Part shown: piece by piece, positions 44,508 to 56,601 of the stretch
Position numbering within the stretch: position 1 is the first letter of the stretch
How the letters are laid out: every line of letters begins with the position of its first letter
NCBI GenBank assembly: GCA_020466095.1
Contig: CM035807.1
Coordinates: forward strand, 99,095,785 to 99,159,784
Direction: 5' to 3'
DNA from: Chlorops oryzae
Lineage: Eukaryota > Arthropoda > Insecta > Diptera > Chloropidae
Length of the DNA stretch: 64,000 bases
Made by a program: the position numbers and the translations under genes
The notes under the pieces: generated by a model
Databases searched by the model: none
The model's input: the letters and a program-made list of their open reading frames with translations, nothing else
Told to the model about the DNA's origin: nothing

Positions 44508-47160
44508 AATAATTTAAATAAGCTTCTAAAAGGATTTTGAAGTCGATACTCACGAATGCTGCTGTTGTTGTTTAATTCTATTTACGTTTAAAGTTTTCTA
44601 TGGAATAAAAATGCTGAGGGCAACAATTTCAGTTAAGTTGAATCAATGAAAGTTTTATGCATGAAATGGAAGAGTCCCGAAGGATGTGTGCTTTTCCATT
44701 GACCGTGAGCTTTAATATGCAATCTTCATTTAAATTCGTTGAGCGATTGTTCTACGTTGTGTTAAAGTGATAAGGGGGCAATGGAAACCATCCATAAAGA
44801 GCATTTATGGAACAAGGAAAACGGGAAGAAAGCACATAAGCACATAAATAATTGAGAGATGTCCGTGTGCATGTGATGGGTCCTTTCCAATTTGTAGCAT
44901 CTTTATCTGTGTTTTTTTTTGTTTTTTTTTTTTGCTCTCGGAATTTTTTAATAACCTTCTGGTGTCAATTACTTTTTAATAAAGCAATCTAAAATCACAC
45001 ACATCAAGCCCTATGGATTCGCAACCCTCTGCAGCGTTGGGAATTGTCGAAAGTAAAACGTAAAATATTCATTGAAATCCATCGATTTGCAAAGAGAAGC
45101 TCTAAAATTAATCTTTTTTTTTTTTATTATTTTTATGTTGATGATGTTTGAAGATGTTCCTCAACCTGTGGCATTCCGATTCGACAATTAATAATGCACT
45201 TAGATCTTGTTGATCAGATGGAATCAGCAAGTTTTCGATAGGAAAACAATTACTCTCGAATTGAATAGTTCTCCTTCAACTTGAATCAATAAGGTGTCAT
45301 CTGGGTGTTTCCCTTTTATATTTGCATACTATTCATTGAAATTTCATTAAAAGAATATCGCCGGAAACATCTTGAAAATGCATTCGAGCACATGGGAACG
45401 TGCTTGTTATCGCAGGTGGCAATAGAAGCGACGAAAACGATCGCATCGAGAAGTGACTTCCCAATTCGCCGTGAATATATAAAATTTCAGAAGAGTGGCA
45501 TATTTGTGCGTGTGTGCTTTGTAGTGTGTATATAAATAGAAATTACCGTTCAATTTTATGCTGTCGTTTAAGGAAATATGTATGTATGTCGGTAGTTGGA
45601 GTGCACAATTTGCCATATTCGAAGTAAATAGTTGAACGACATGCAAATATGCATGTGAATGGCTTTGAGGGTAACGTGCATCGAATTGAAATAAAATGTC
45701 CTTAGCCAGCTTATGTGGGTATTTTCGTACATAAGAAAAACATTCACACACGTTATCACACACGCCGCAATTGTTCGAGCGAGTGCAACATCGTTCCAGA
45801 TTCATAAGAACGCATTGCCAAGGATCTGTGTTGTTATGTGTGTCTGCATTCAATCACTATGTCTGTGTGTGCGTGCGCGTGTTCGCTTCCGTGTGCGTGT
45901 GTGAGAGCTTTCAACGTCAGCAGCGTATGTGAAGTTAATGCGTCAAAATGAACACATTTTCAAGCGTATGACTAATACTAAAAGCTGACAGCTAACTGAC
46001 ATCAGCCAACAAGTAAGGAATTTTAGCTCCTCGAATGAGTGCCCTCGACTGAAATAACGTTAAACTCAAGACGTGAGTAAATGTGTTTGACGGTTGATTC
46101 CACCTTCCACCATTCCATTTCGCACAAATGGGATATTATGGAAGAAAATGAAAAAAAAAAAAAAAGAAAACGCTTCTAAGTGCACCTACGATCATCCAGC
46201 GTTGAGCGCCATGTCGACACACCTTTGCTTCAATATTATCTACCGCATAACAAGTTTTATATTCCATGTCATTAAAAGTGGTTTTTCTTCGACGTAGTCG
46301 TATTTTATTTCTGCGCTGCCCTAAAGAGGAAACACAGAATACGAAGCGGAATGAGAAAGCAATTCTTGTAACGAGAATATTCAAGTAAATAAATTGCAGC
46401 ATGCCCTCAAATTGCTGATGTTGCATTAACTTATGTCAAATGATTTTTCAACAACAACAACAACAACAACGTCGGAGCATCGGAAAATGCAGCTATAAGC
46501 TCATAGAGTCGATGGCAACCGGATACCCGGTATTGCTTCGATTTTTTTTTTTCTCTCTCTCTAAATGATGTTTCATTATCTTTCTGGATGTCATCGAAGC
46601 TAGTAGCTCTGTGAGTTACATTAAGATTCATGGTCTTCATGTTCGTTTAAACTTTTTGAAGGTTAAAGCTCTTAAATTATGGTCTTTATTAAAGCTTAAT
46701 CGAGGTCTATGAATGGAAGTTTTCCAAAAATTCGAAAATCACACAAACTTATTTGATTAAGTAGTGCCTGATTTCCAATGGCGTAGGATTTCTTTATTGT
46801 AATTGCTTTCATATGTTTGCATGTGTTAAATATTTGAAGGAATTTATACGCTGGAAATCTTGCCCTATTTGAAACCACTCGTAAAAGTAGCATGAAAAAT
46901 AATACAAACATTATAGAAAAACCGACATGAAAACAACGTTCCCAAGACTACATAGACAAAGAAATAACTATGTCTAAAGCTTCAAAGAGAAGCTTCCCAA
47001 CGGCCAAAATTCTCCTTACAGAAGCAGATGAACACATGAACGATGCAACACATTTCGTAGGCCGTAGGCTGTAATGCATACGACCTCATATACCATCCTA
47101 GTATACTTTTGCTCGACCGTGGCCGTTTAGTAGATCGAACGCCTACCATCACCACATCAA
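44508..47160. other. Non-coding spacer
   Basis: Microsatellites: GT/GTGCGT at about 45860-45902 and (CAA)n at about 46451-46470. No defensible gene. Confidence 0.4.
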
Positions 47161-47258
47161 GTAAGCTATTAGTAGGTATTTAGGTCACCTACAATCTCGT
47201 ATACTTTGTAAGCTATTGGTAGGCAGGTCGCTTACAGTCTCGTACACTTTGTATGCGA
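47160..47258. repeat. Two-unit imperfect tandem repeat, about 48 bp unit
   Basis: GTAAGCTATTAGTAGG...TCTCGTATACTTT is followed at once by GTAAGCTATTGGTAGG...TCTCGTACACTTT, so the unit is directly duplicated with about 20% change. Confidence 0.55.
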
Positions 47259-47314
47259 TAGACACTGGCCGGTTTAGCCCAACCAAAATCGAAATTCCCT
47301 GTGATAACATTATT

Positions 47315-47529
47315 AGCCCGATTCTGAATATTCCCGGGGAATTTACTTTTTCCAAGAGTAAAATTCTTCTTTTCTTAAATATTTGGGGGAAGAAATTTGA
47401 TGGGGACTGTGGTATTTGACCCATACCCAAGATTTTCCTTACCTCGTCTATTCAAAAAAGGAGAATTTTAGTCTCGAGAAAAGTAAGTTCCCCGGGAATT
47501 CGTTCCACGGGAATATTCAGAATCGGGCT
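47315..47529. mobile_element. 215-bp MITE with AGCCCGATTCTGAATATTCC termini
   Basis: The left end AGCCCGATTCTGAATATTCC then CGGGGAA, and the reverse complement of the right end AGCCCGATTCTGAATATTCC then CGTGGAA, are identical over the first 22 bases or so. A diverged relative sits inside the Helentron-like copy at 59867-60551. No open frame. Confidence 0.65.
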
Positions 47530-48997
47530 GTATTCCACAAATATTTAAATTGGATCTGCTCTGCTTTGCATGCTCAACTCGGATAAACAACCCTAAAATA
47601 CCATCTCTGCAGGTTCGATTGGTCATAAAAGAAAAAGTATTTCTGATATCATTCGATTAGCATTGCATATTGCACAATTGCATTCGATTAGGCATGATCG
47701 GAAAATTCTCCAAATGCAATTGGATTGCTCTTCACTCATGACTGTGCTTGCCATAACAAGCATAGCACTGCATTGCATCGCATGGAATTTTAGGATTTCA
47801 TGCATTTTGGTTATTCAATAAATTGCAAATATTTGCCATAATCATGGATTCAATGGAACAACAATGCAATTAGTGGATATACATATGTATGTGTGTATCT
47901 ACATATCGAGTATGTACAGCTATGCGCTTTGCCAGACGAATCAATACCATGACCATTTCAAGCTAATTAATTTGCATATTTATTGAGATCGAAATTAGCT
48001 TTATATTCATATTCTTTTGAAATTTGCATATTTTTTCAAATTCAAATGAAATTTAAAAGTAAAAATAAGTTAATTTAAAGCCACTTAATAACATTAGTAA
48101 TATGTAAGTTGTTGTTGCTTTCAATAAGCGAACTATAAAAGGTCATAATTCTATTCATCCTACATTGAGAAATGCTCGGTTAGCCACAAGCATGTTAATT
48201 AAACGTCCGGCAGCGTTCGGTGGCTATTCGTGCACTATCATCATAATCATCCACATCATTTCAATCGGGCAAAGGAGACGCTATATGCAGGCAGCTTTGC
48301 ATTCGGTCTCTTCATGCATTACAGAAGCGTCTTCGAATGGGAAGTAACCCTAATAACGAATAGACTCCCCACTTCCCACTTCCAACCACCGTCGCAACTG
48401 GCTTGATTAATGAAATCGAGATGCCGTTGCTGAGATGGACGCGTCCTTACCGACCCAACCAAACGTCGAGTCAAAGGACGAAGAAAAAACATTTATTAGG
48501 GCTGCTCGTCGAATGGAAAATGGAAATGTTGTTGGCTTACTGAAATGTAAGATGTAATTAGATTATGTTAAGATGTTGACGACACTATGTCCTTTTTAAT
48601 TAGTTCGAGGGGTGGGTGCAACGACTTTTGCAGGTCTTTTGCAAAACTGAGTGCGCACTGGGACGGACAAAGTGTGATTGCAGCAGCGGCCGAAACTGAT
48701 CCGTGGTCTCATTCTAATTAAGAGGAATCTATGCACGAAAGGCGATTATAAGGATGCTTAATAGACAGAATGAGCAAGTCGACTTAAAGAGTTCAAGGTA
48801 AAGACTACAAATTAAGATTTTAAGCTCTTCGCTCCAAAGCACTGAAATATTCGGAAAGACGTTTATTTATTTTTGGATTTTGCTTGAACCCAAAATGGGA
48901 TTTTAATTATTTAACCCATATTAACATTAATTGCGGTAAAACTTCTCAAACAAGCAAACTAAAAATGTCACAATTCGAATTTTTTAACAACAGCCAA
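47530..48997. other. Non-coding spacer
   Basis: AT-rich, with repeated GCATTCGATTAG/GCATTGCAT-like words at about 47650-47780. Nothing coding was recognised. Confidence 0.35.
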
Positions 48998-49186
48998 TTA
49001 GGTTAGGTTAGGTGTGGGTGCCACCATTAAGGCTAACACCCTTAGGCCTCACATGGGCCCGTTGTGATACCACGAATAATGGGAAAAAAGAAAAACAGAA
49101 ACAGAAAAAAATTTTCAAGACCTCAGCTGGGTGTTGAACCCGCTTCGTAAGTCGGCGTCTGAACCAACTAGGACACAGAGGCCGTC
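48998..49186 (-). mobile_element. tRNA-derived SINE, copy 2, with TTAGG-type tail
   Basis: On the minus strand: an A-box-like TCCTAGTTGG at 49173-49164; a B box GGTTCAACACC at 49140-49130; a body with GGTATCACAACGGGCCCATG; and a tail of three CCTAA units (TTAGG on the plus strand, 48998-49012). It shares its body with copy 1 at 16052-16250 but has a different tRNA-like head. Confidence 0.75.
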
Positions 49187-49276
49187 AACAAGATAATCAG
49201 AAAGGCAAAATTTTGATTTATTTGAATTTTTTCCCAATTTAAAAAATTTCTAATTTATGAATAGGCACTATGGGCT

Positions 49277-49882
49277 TTTTATACCCAGCGTAAGCGGGGT
49301 ATATTAGTTTTGTGCAAATCTTGTAACAGCCAGAACTAAGCTCCGTGGATATAGACATATATATATATATTCTTGATCAGGATCAAAAACTGAATCGGTT
49401 TAGACATGTCCGTCTGTCCGTGGTCGGATCTCCTCCGAAACGGCTGAACCAATCAAGTCGAAATTTGGCACACAGGTATATCGGTGTCCGAGTATGATCG
49501 TAAGAATGGGAGACATCCGCCCACTGCCACGCCCACAAATGAATTTATTGTGTTTTCAGTAAAATGCTTGTAACTTTCAAACCGCTCAACACATTCCATT
49601 GATATTTGGTGTACTGGTAAACTACGAAAAGGGACATATCCTGGAACAAAATTGAAGCCGTCCTTTTCGAGCCACACCCACAAATAAGGGTTTATCGTAA
49701 CTTGTGAAGTAAAAGGCGTAGGAGCTTGAAATTCGCAACATAGGTTGATCAAGGCGAATGAAAGGTGTAGGAAAAAAATTATGTGGCCCGCCCACAAATG
49801 GAGAGGCAAAACATGGTGCGCCAATAATGTCGGGACGCTGGGTATTTCAAAGTCGGGTTTGACCGACTTTAGCTTTCTTACA
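49277..49882 (+). mobile_element. DINE-1-like element, family 1, copy 2
   Basis: Begins TTTTTATACCCAGCGTAAGC then GGGGTATAT. It carries the GTCY core GACATGTCCGTCTGTCCGTG. It ends with GACGCTGGGTATTTC, a hairpin (AAAGTCGGG/CCGACTTT) and AGCTTTCTTAC. It is highly similar to the copy in DDX11 intron 1, in opposite orientation. Confidence 0.7.
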
Positions 49883-51264
49883 TAATTTTAACTTGAAACT
49901 AATAGCCCTATCGAACTTTGTACAGGCTCATAAGAAACTACCCTGTAAAAAAACGGGATCATCCAAAGACAAATCTTGGATTACTCCTTTGCGAGTACTG
50001 GATTACTCCACAAATCTCCGAGCTTCATTCATTTCCCTGCTTTTGATTGCCCCTTTTGTGGAATTTGAGCCCCACAAATTTCGTTTTCTAGTCATGTGCT
50101 CATCCATCCACACCGTGTTTGGCACATCAAAAGTCAGTAATTTTTTCGTTTATACTTAAGTTTAAGATCAAATGGAATTTTTGTTTGTTTTGGTTTTCGT
50201 ATTTTCCCGAGTGCAAGAAGAAGTCGTTACTCTTTATTGGTCGTTTTAAGTATTACTCCATATATTTTTCACTGGGTAATGTGTCAAAGATCCAAAATAA
50301 AAATTTACATAAAAACCAGCTGGACCACTTCAAGGGTTTCTAATGAATGTTTAGTAATTGGTAGTTTGCTAATTCGTCAGTCGATACTTTCTATTCACTT
50401 TGTTTTTGTAATTTTCTAACTCGAGAGAATCAGAGTACCTATTCATTTTAATGACATCTGCCAAAAATTAAATTCAAGGGAGGGGGTTAGCTTTTGAGAC
50501 ACATTGAAACATGTTTATTCAGTTTTATTGTTGCTGAAAAAAAGAGCTTCACATTTTCGGGCATAACCCCGGCTCTAGTGTATGTATGTATGTTATTTGG
50601 GACATACCTAATTTTTTAAACATTAACGAAATATCAAAAGAAGATTTTGAGTAGCTTTCAGGCGGCTGTCTTTCTGATGTAAAACTGAACATTGTGACTT
50701 CCGCGGGAATTAGCGGAAAAGAAAACCTTATGGAAATTCCCGAAAATGTGATCGGCTTGGCCCAATAATCATCCTTTTTACAGCCGACTAATCGGCCTAA
50801 GTTATGATCGAAACATCGCTACCAATAAGTCTTTTAATACATCCGACTAAAGTTTGGCAATGAATGGGTTAAATCGTGAATAAAAATTTATTCGTTGCAA
50901 TAATTTTTTGCCTGACAAAAACTGGTAAAACGCTCTTCACCGTGTGCAAAAACGATTGGAAATTAATTATTTTTTCAGTTGGAGGTAATCAAAGAAAAAA
51001 AACACACGCCATTTTCATCCGCAAATACTGAACGATTATTTTCTTGTTTTTCACACATTGTTTTCTTTTTGCTACTTGCAAATGAGTAGAGCCATCAAAA
51101 AAGCCCAGCATTCGTGAAATAAAATGAATAATTGAAATTCAAGATAACTGCTATCGGCATTTACAGGGGCAGAAATTTCAATATCAATTTTAAATGGAGT
51201 TTATCTTTTATATTTTTTGCGTCATTTTGTCGGTAGGTACATACCAACTAAGATTATTTAAAAA
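49883..51264. other. Non-coding spacer
   Basis: No coding exon or shared repeat was recognised. Confidence 0.4.
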
Positions 51265-52131
51265 ACAAGTAAGGGTGTTATAGTCAGGCGAGCCTGACAA
51301 TAGAATACCCGACACAGACACTAATGTTCGAATAATTTCAAATCAAGAGGTGTTTAAGGACATATTGGGCCCATATACCGACTTTTGTTAAATTTCTTTA
51401 TAAAAAACGCCCATTTGCCACGCCCATTTTTTCAATTTTTTTGGGATTCTTATCGGACCCTTATATATGTATACGCTTAATTTCTAAGTTGCATTGAAAT
51501 ATTTCAATAAAGTCCGCTTTTGAGGCATTTTTGGAATTTTTGTGACAGACCCTAGTACTAGAGGTACCCTTAATAATAGTTCTATCGATAAAATTTTTGG
51601 GGAGGACGTTACTGGCTACCAAGGAAGCATACGTGCCAACTTTCGTTCAAGTCCCATTGGGTATTTCGGGTGTAGGAGACAATTTTTGAAAAACGCCCTT
51701 ATGCCACGCCCACTTTTCAAATTTTTTGAAATCATATTAATTGCCTTTAAACATGTTCAAGTACCAAGTTTCATCAAAATATCTTGAAAAACTCAGGTTT
51801 TAGAGCAGTTTTTGTGATTTTCATAACAGACCCTAGTACTGGAGGTACCCCTAAAAATGGTCCGATCGGGTCCATTCTCGAACTTGTTCTTACTCATGTT
51901 CCCGTGAGCACGCATACCAAATTTTGTCAAGATAGCTCAACTCCTTCGATAAGATAACTGTATACAGACAGACGGACAGACAGACAGACGGACATGTCTA
52001 AATTGAATCTCCTGGTGACGCTGATCATTTCTATATACATTTTGTATGGTCTATCTCGACTGGTTCTGGGTGTTACACACAACCCAACAAACGCAATATA
52101 CCCTCGACACAGAGTGTGTCGGGTATAAAAA
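51265..52131 (-). mobile_element. DINE-1-like element, family 2, copy 5
   Basis: Complete, with the same parts as copy 4: ACAAGTAAGGGTGTTATAGT, the hairpin GTCAGGCGAGCCTGAC, ATACCCGACACAGACAC, a core GACAGACGGACAGACAGACA at about 51966, and a terminus CGACACAGAGTGTGTCGGGT then ATAAAAA. Confidence 0.75.
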
Positions 52132-53573
52132 TCGGTTTTTTAAATTACTCACCATTTTTCCATTAAAACAGTCGTCCAAAAACTTTTGCTTAATGTTGAA
52201 TTTCTTTTATTTTTATATTAAAAATTTGCAGTTCATATTTTTACAATACGAATATATATTTATGTATGTATGAGAATGTATATCAACTTCCATTTGAATA
52301 AATAGCAAAAATGTTGGTTCCAAAATTTTAGAGGAATTTTTTTAATTTTTTTTTTTATTATGTATTTCTCTTTTCATTTAGCACTTGACTATGAATTCGA
52401 TTATCAAAATGTAGTTCTGGCTTTGCCGTTACTTTATACAAAATTTTTCTAATGGGTCTAAATTGGCAAAGATCGGAAACTATAGGGCATCAATGAACGA
52501 AGCATACATGAAATACTTTAATTTAAACCAAATAACCAGTGAATTTTAATTGAAATTGTCTGCTATGCCAATCGCTTGGAATGACTTTCAAAATAAATGC
52601 ACAAATATTTTCATGTTTATTTTTGTACAGAAAAATAAATTTTTATATTTCAATTGTGTTATTTTTGATCCCTTACAAAGCAAACATTTTCGTGGCACAA
52701 GCAAAAAGACAAATCGCTTTCAGGAGAAAAGAAAACACTGCAATTTTTCCATGATATTCTTAATTTAAAAGGTAGACATCCCAGAACTCTTATTTATTGT
52801 TAAATATGGATCATTACAAATCATGACTTCAAGGAAAAAGTTATAAGAAAAGGTTTCAAAAGAAGGATATTCAAAAAAGCTTGAGGACTCTCAGAAGAGA
52901 GTTAACAATAATCATTAAATTCGCAAAGCTCCGACTCAATATATTTAAGGGCCGTTTTCTCATCCTATTTTTAAGCTTATCTGCCAGTTAAATTTCATTT
53001 CCTTTGACTTATTAATCAAATTTGTATGAAACCATCATCAGGATAGATTAACATACAGATAAAAAAAAAAGATGGGAAAGCGGCCTTCAGAGTTTCAAAT
53101 AACTTATCATTCGAACCTACTTTTGTCCTAATATTTTTTATTTTTACTACTGCAATAAAAACTTGATTCCTTTTTGACCCATTTTTTTTTTTTCTTGAAC
53201 GATCTGAAAATGGCACTTGTGAAATAAACTACGATTAAGGATATCCGTATATGTTTGTATATCAATATAATAATACAACTAAACGTACACAAATACATAC
53301 GTACGAGTACTCGTCATTTCAATGGAGAACTCTTTACTGGACTTTAACTTAACTCTCTAACTTAGCTCAAACTAAAATCACACGGAAGAGGCAAACTGAA
53401 CGATTCCATACAAACATATGCGAGCACAAACTTAAATGAAATTTACATCCCTAAACAATAAACAAGCACACACAAAACATAAAATAAAAAACTAAAAAAA
53501 AAAAAAACCAAATTCGAAACACGAAACACCATGTTTCCATTCTCATTTTAAAGCGAGTGCCGACAGTTTTTCC
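52132..53573. other. 3' flank of the Ig/FN3 gene, non-coding
   Basis: Probably includes the 3' UTR of the minus-strand adhesion gene. AATAAA-type signals on the minus strand are several and ambiguous in this AT-rich sequence. No other gene was seen. Confidence 0.4.
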
Positions 53574-56500
53574 TTATTTCGAAATTCCCCTAGCATCACG
53601 AAAGCCGAAAGAGGCATCCTTCCTCAATAGAATGGCAACGATTGCTATGCACAAAATCTGCGTTCGGTTCAAGTATTCCATGCTCGATGCACCCGATGGT
53701 GGAACATTCGATTTCGTGGTGAATATCTCCACCTTGGTCCAATCACTTAATCCAGCTGCATTCCTTGAGGCAGCGCGCATATAGTATTTGGTGTTAGGTT
53801 CCAAATTGTTGAAGTAAAATGTTGCACCTGTGTTGGCGAGACGAAACAAAACAGAGCAAACAACAAATAGCTTCAAGAATTCTTTTTCGCATAGCATAGA
53901 GCATAGAGCATCATGCACCGGGAAAAAAACTTATTTTCGGAATAGACATCGTCCATCCAATCAATCGAATGGGAATTTCTGTTAGGAGAACGCAAAATTT
54001 TCTTTCTGTGTGCACAATCCTTTGCAATCTCTAGCTCTAGCTTCAACTCTTACGTCGGTTTTACTTACCCTCCTCAATATTAAAGTCCTTGCGCTTGGCC
54101 TTTGTCCATTTGCCCGCATCAGCTTTGAACTCGTATTCGGTCATGTATTCGATGCGGAACCCGCTGATATCCATATGATGATGTGGTTTTGTGGTTCGAA
54201 TCGCACCGAGATCCACATCAAATGTATTTGAATTGTAGCCGCGCAATACCAATTGTGCTGGTGGTGCCGGCTTTTCACCCTTGTCCAATATTATTTCTCG
54301 CTCGATACGTCCGTGGCTGTTTTGAGCGCGGCACTTATACAAAGCGAAAACACTCTTGTCGCGTGCACGCACAAGGAGCGTCGAGTTCGAATTTTCGGCC
54401 GTTATTGTGTAGTACTTATTGTTGGTGATACGCTGACCCTGGCGGTACCAAGTAAAATTTGCTGGCGGCTCAGCAATGGTCTCGCACTTAATTTCCGCCG
54501 TACCATTTATATAGGCGTACTTTGTCTCTGTCGAGTGGTGTCTATGCGTCCACATCGGTTTGTCTGGAAGAAAATTCACGAGAATACAGACAGGGTCCTT
54601 ATTGCTTCGAAATAGAAGATTCGACTAATTAGGCTAAGTAAAAACGAGTCAGAGAAAGAGAGAGACAGACAGACAGAAAAGGAGAGAGAGAGCGAGAGAG
54701 TCACCGCACTAGCCCTCGGAAAGGATACCATATCGCTCTTATCACAGCAAATTTCTTTTCACCTCTCTTACCCTTTTGGTCGCACAATCGTTGACGCATG
54801 CAAAAAAGTGACAAAACTGACAAAGGTCGTCGGAAAAAGTCTTCATTTTTTGTCATCTGTCATTCGTGGTCGGCGCTGATGCGACGTAGTCGGCTCCAGA
54901 AAAACGAAAAGTGACGCGTGCTATTCATGCTCGAACGGTTACATTCGTTACTAGGCGAGATTTTTTTAGGCAAAAATCTCCAATAGAACGTTCGATATTC
55001 GTTCGGATGTTTTGTCTGTACATATGTGATTCGAAATGGGTAAAAAAAAAGAAAGGAAAAGCGTTGAGGCGAAACTCCTTTCCATATATGTACATAAATA
55101 GGCGCTGAAAATTGCGTTTCTGGAGGCGTTAGATTGTTTGAACTTTGCATCAGGCCGAAATACACAGAATTGGGAAATTTCAGTTGGATGCAGTTTTTAC
55201 GGTTTTGCACTTTTGAGGAAAATATTTTCGTTTCCTCTTTTCACGAATACGCCACTCGGCGTAATGGAAAACGGCATTCCACACTATCTCAATTCATGCG
55301 ATGGTGATGCCATCATGTCCGTGGATGTTTTATACGCCACAGGGCAACATCTGAACTGTATATTTGGGGAAAACATTGAATGAAGGTAATGTCGGGTTTT
55401 GAAGCTCCCATTGCACCGCAATTGAATGCTTTGGTTTTTCGAAACTTTCGCTGCTATGGGTCCCTCTGTCTCGCTGTCGCGCTGTCACTCTTAGAAATTC
55501 TAGCCTTTCAAAATCACACACTCACGTTCGATTTTCAGCAGCACCGTCCGCTCCTGTATGTCCGATGCGATCGTATTCACTTGATATGCCCGGCACGTGT
55601 ACTCGCCGGTGTCGTTTTGTGTTACTTTGTTGATTGATAATCCATCTTCGAGCAAGCGAAATTTGTTCAACTTAGCTGAAAGGACGAAACAGTTTAGATG
55701 CAGCGTCAGAAAATTTGAATTCAGCAAAATCATAGACGTCGAAGCTAAATGGAATTAAACGCAAATTGAAATCGTTCCCATTTGCTACTTACAGTCTATT
55801 GTTATCGGTTGGCCATTGAAATTCCAGGTTACATTGGGTTTCGGTTCGCCTTTTACCTCACAGTATATTGTTGTTGTTTCGCCCTCTTTCACAGCCAGAA
55901 TGGTCGTATTTTCCGTGAAAGTTATTTTCTCTGTTAAATAAAAGTTCGCAAAATGAGAAGACAACAAAAAACGAAAAAATAAAAAAACCGAAAGACACTG
56001 ACAGGCGAATAAATGGACAGTTAGATAGATACGTAGACAGTTGGGATCAACATTTCGAGTGCTGGGAGAATCTCCGTTGCTTTTCTTCGTTTTTATTCTC
56101 CGTTTTGCAATGTTTTATTTTTTTCTATTTTTCTTGAAGTTTTCTTTTTCCTTTTTTGATTTCTTTTGTCTCAATGCTTCGGAAAAGTATTTTTTAATTG
56201 CTATTCACTTACGATAGACAATCAAGTTGAATGTTTTCGCTGTTTGCTCGCCTGTGTTAGCATCTTCGCACGTCCAATTACCCTTGTCAGCCAAATTAAT
56301 GTGTGTAATTACCAGCTGTAATTGCTCTGAAAGGATGAGGCGCAGGACATTAGGTAATTTAGGTCTATAAAAAGTGTTTGGCATTCTTGTTTACCTGGAC
56401 TCTGTTGGCTTCGACTTTGTTCAATATGTATGCGTCCGCGTAGGTCGGTTATTATTTCGCCTTTCGGGGACCTCCACTGGAGCTGAACATTGGCAGTTAA

Positions 56501-56601
56501 ACCTAGACATTGCACTATCAACGATTCCCTGGTATAGCGCACAAGAGTTGTCTCGGAAGGACTGAGTGTCAAAACGTCAGCTTCATTTGCTAGAGTTTGT
56601 G
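53574..56601 (-). CDS. Ig/fibronectin-III cell-surface adhesion protein, fipi/NCAM-like; 5' exon(s) not found
   Basis: Six minus-strand exons: 56601-56395, 56326-56213, 55930-55793, 55675-55526, 54563-54069 and 53827-53574 (TAA). Together they give 451 codons, and every intron is phase 1. Exons 1-2 form Ig1 (VQCLG, LQWRSP, DKGNWTCED). Exons 3-4 form Ig2 (IYCEVKG, NVTWNFNG, DTGEYTCRAY). Exon 5 holds Ig3 (IKCET, FTWYRQGQ, LYKCRAQNSHG) and the start of FN3 (ISGFRIEYMTEYEF). Exon 6 completes FN3 (YYMRAASRNAAGLSDWT) and ends with a short hydrophobic stretch, ILCIAIVAILL, at about 425-435 and 16 mostly polar residues. The first exon starts at an acceptor (TTTAAG) and lacks a signal peptide, so at least one upstream exon is missing. 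Three Ig plus one FN3 domain fits neuronal surface proteins such as fly fipi (CG15630); fasciclin-2 has more domains. The C-terminus is odd: the hydrophobic run is short for a membrane span and not terminal as in a GPI signal, so another last exon may exist. Confidence 0.88.
54650..54702. repeat. GA/GACA-rich microsatellite in an Ig/FN3 gene intron
   Basis: AGAGAAAGAGAGAGACAGAC and following GAGAGAGAGCGAGAG, in the intron between exons 4 and 5. Confidence 0.55.

Noticed and set aside
45407..45853. 148-codon minus-strand frame
   Set aside because: Reads through GT/CA-rich microsatellite DNA. His/Tyr-rich residues reflect the repeats, not a protein.
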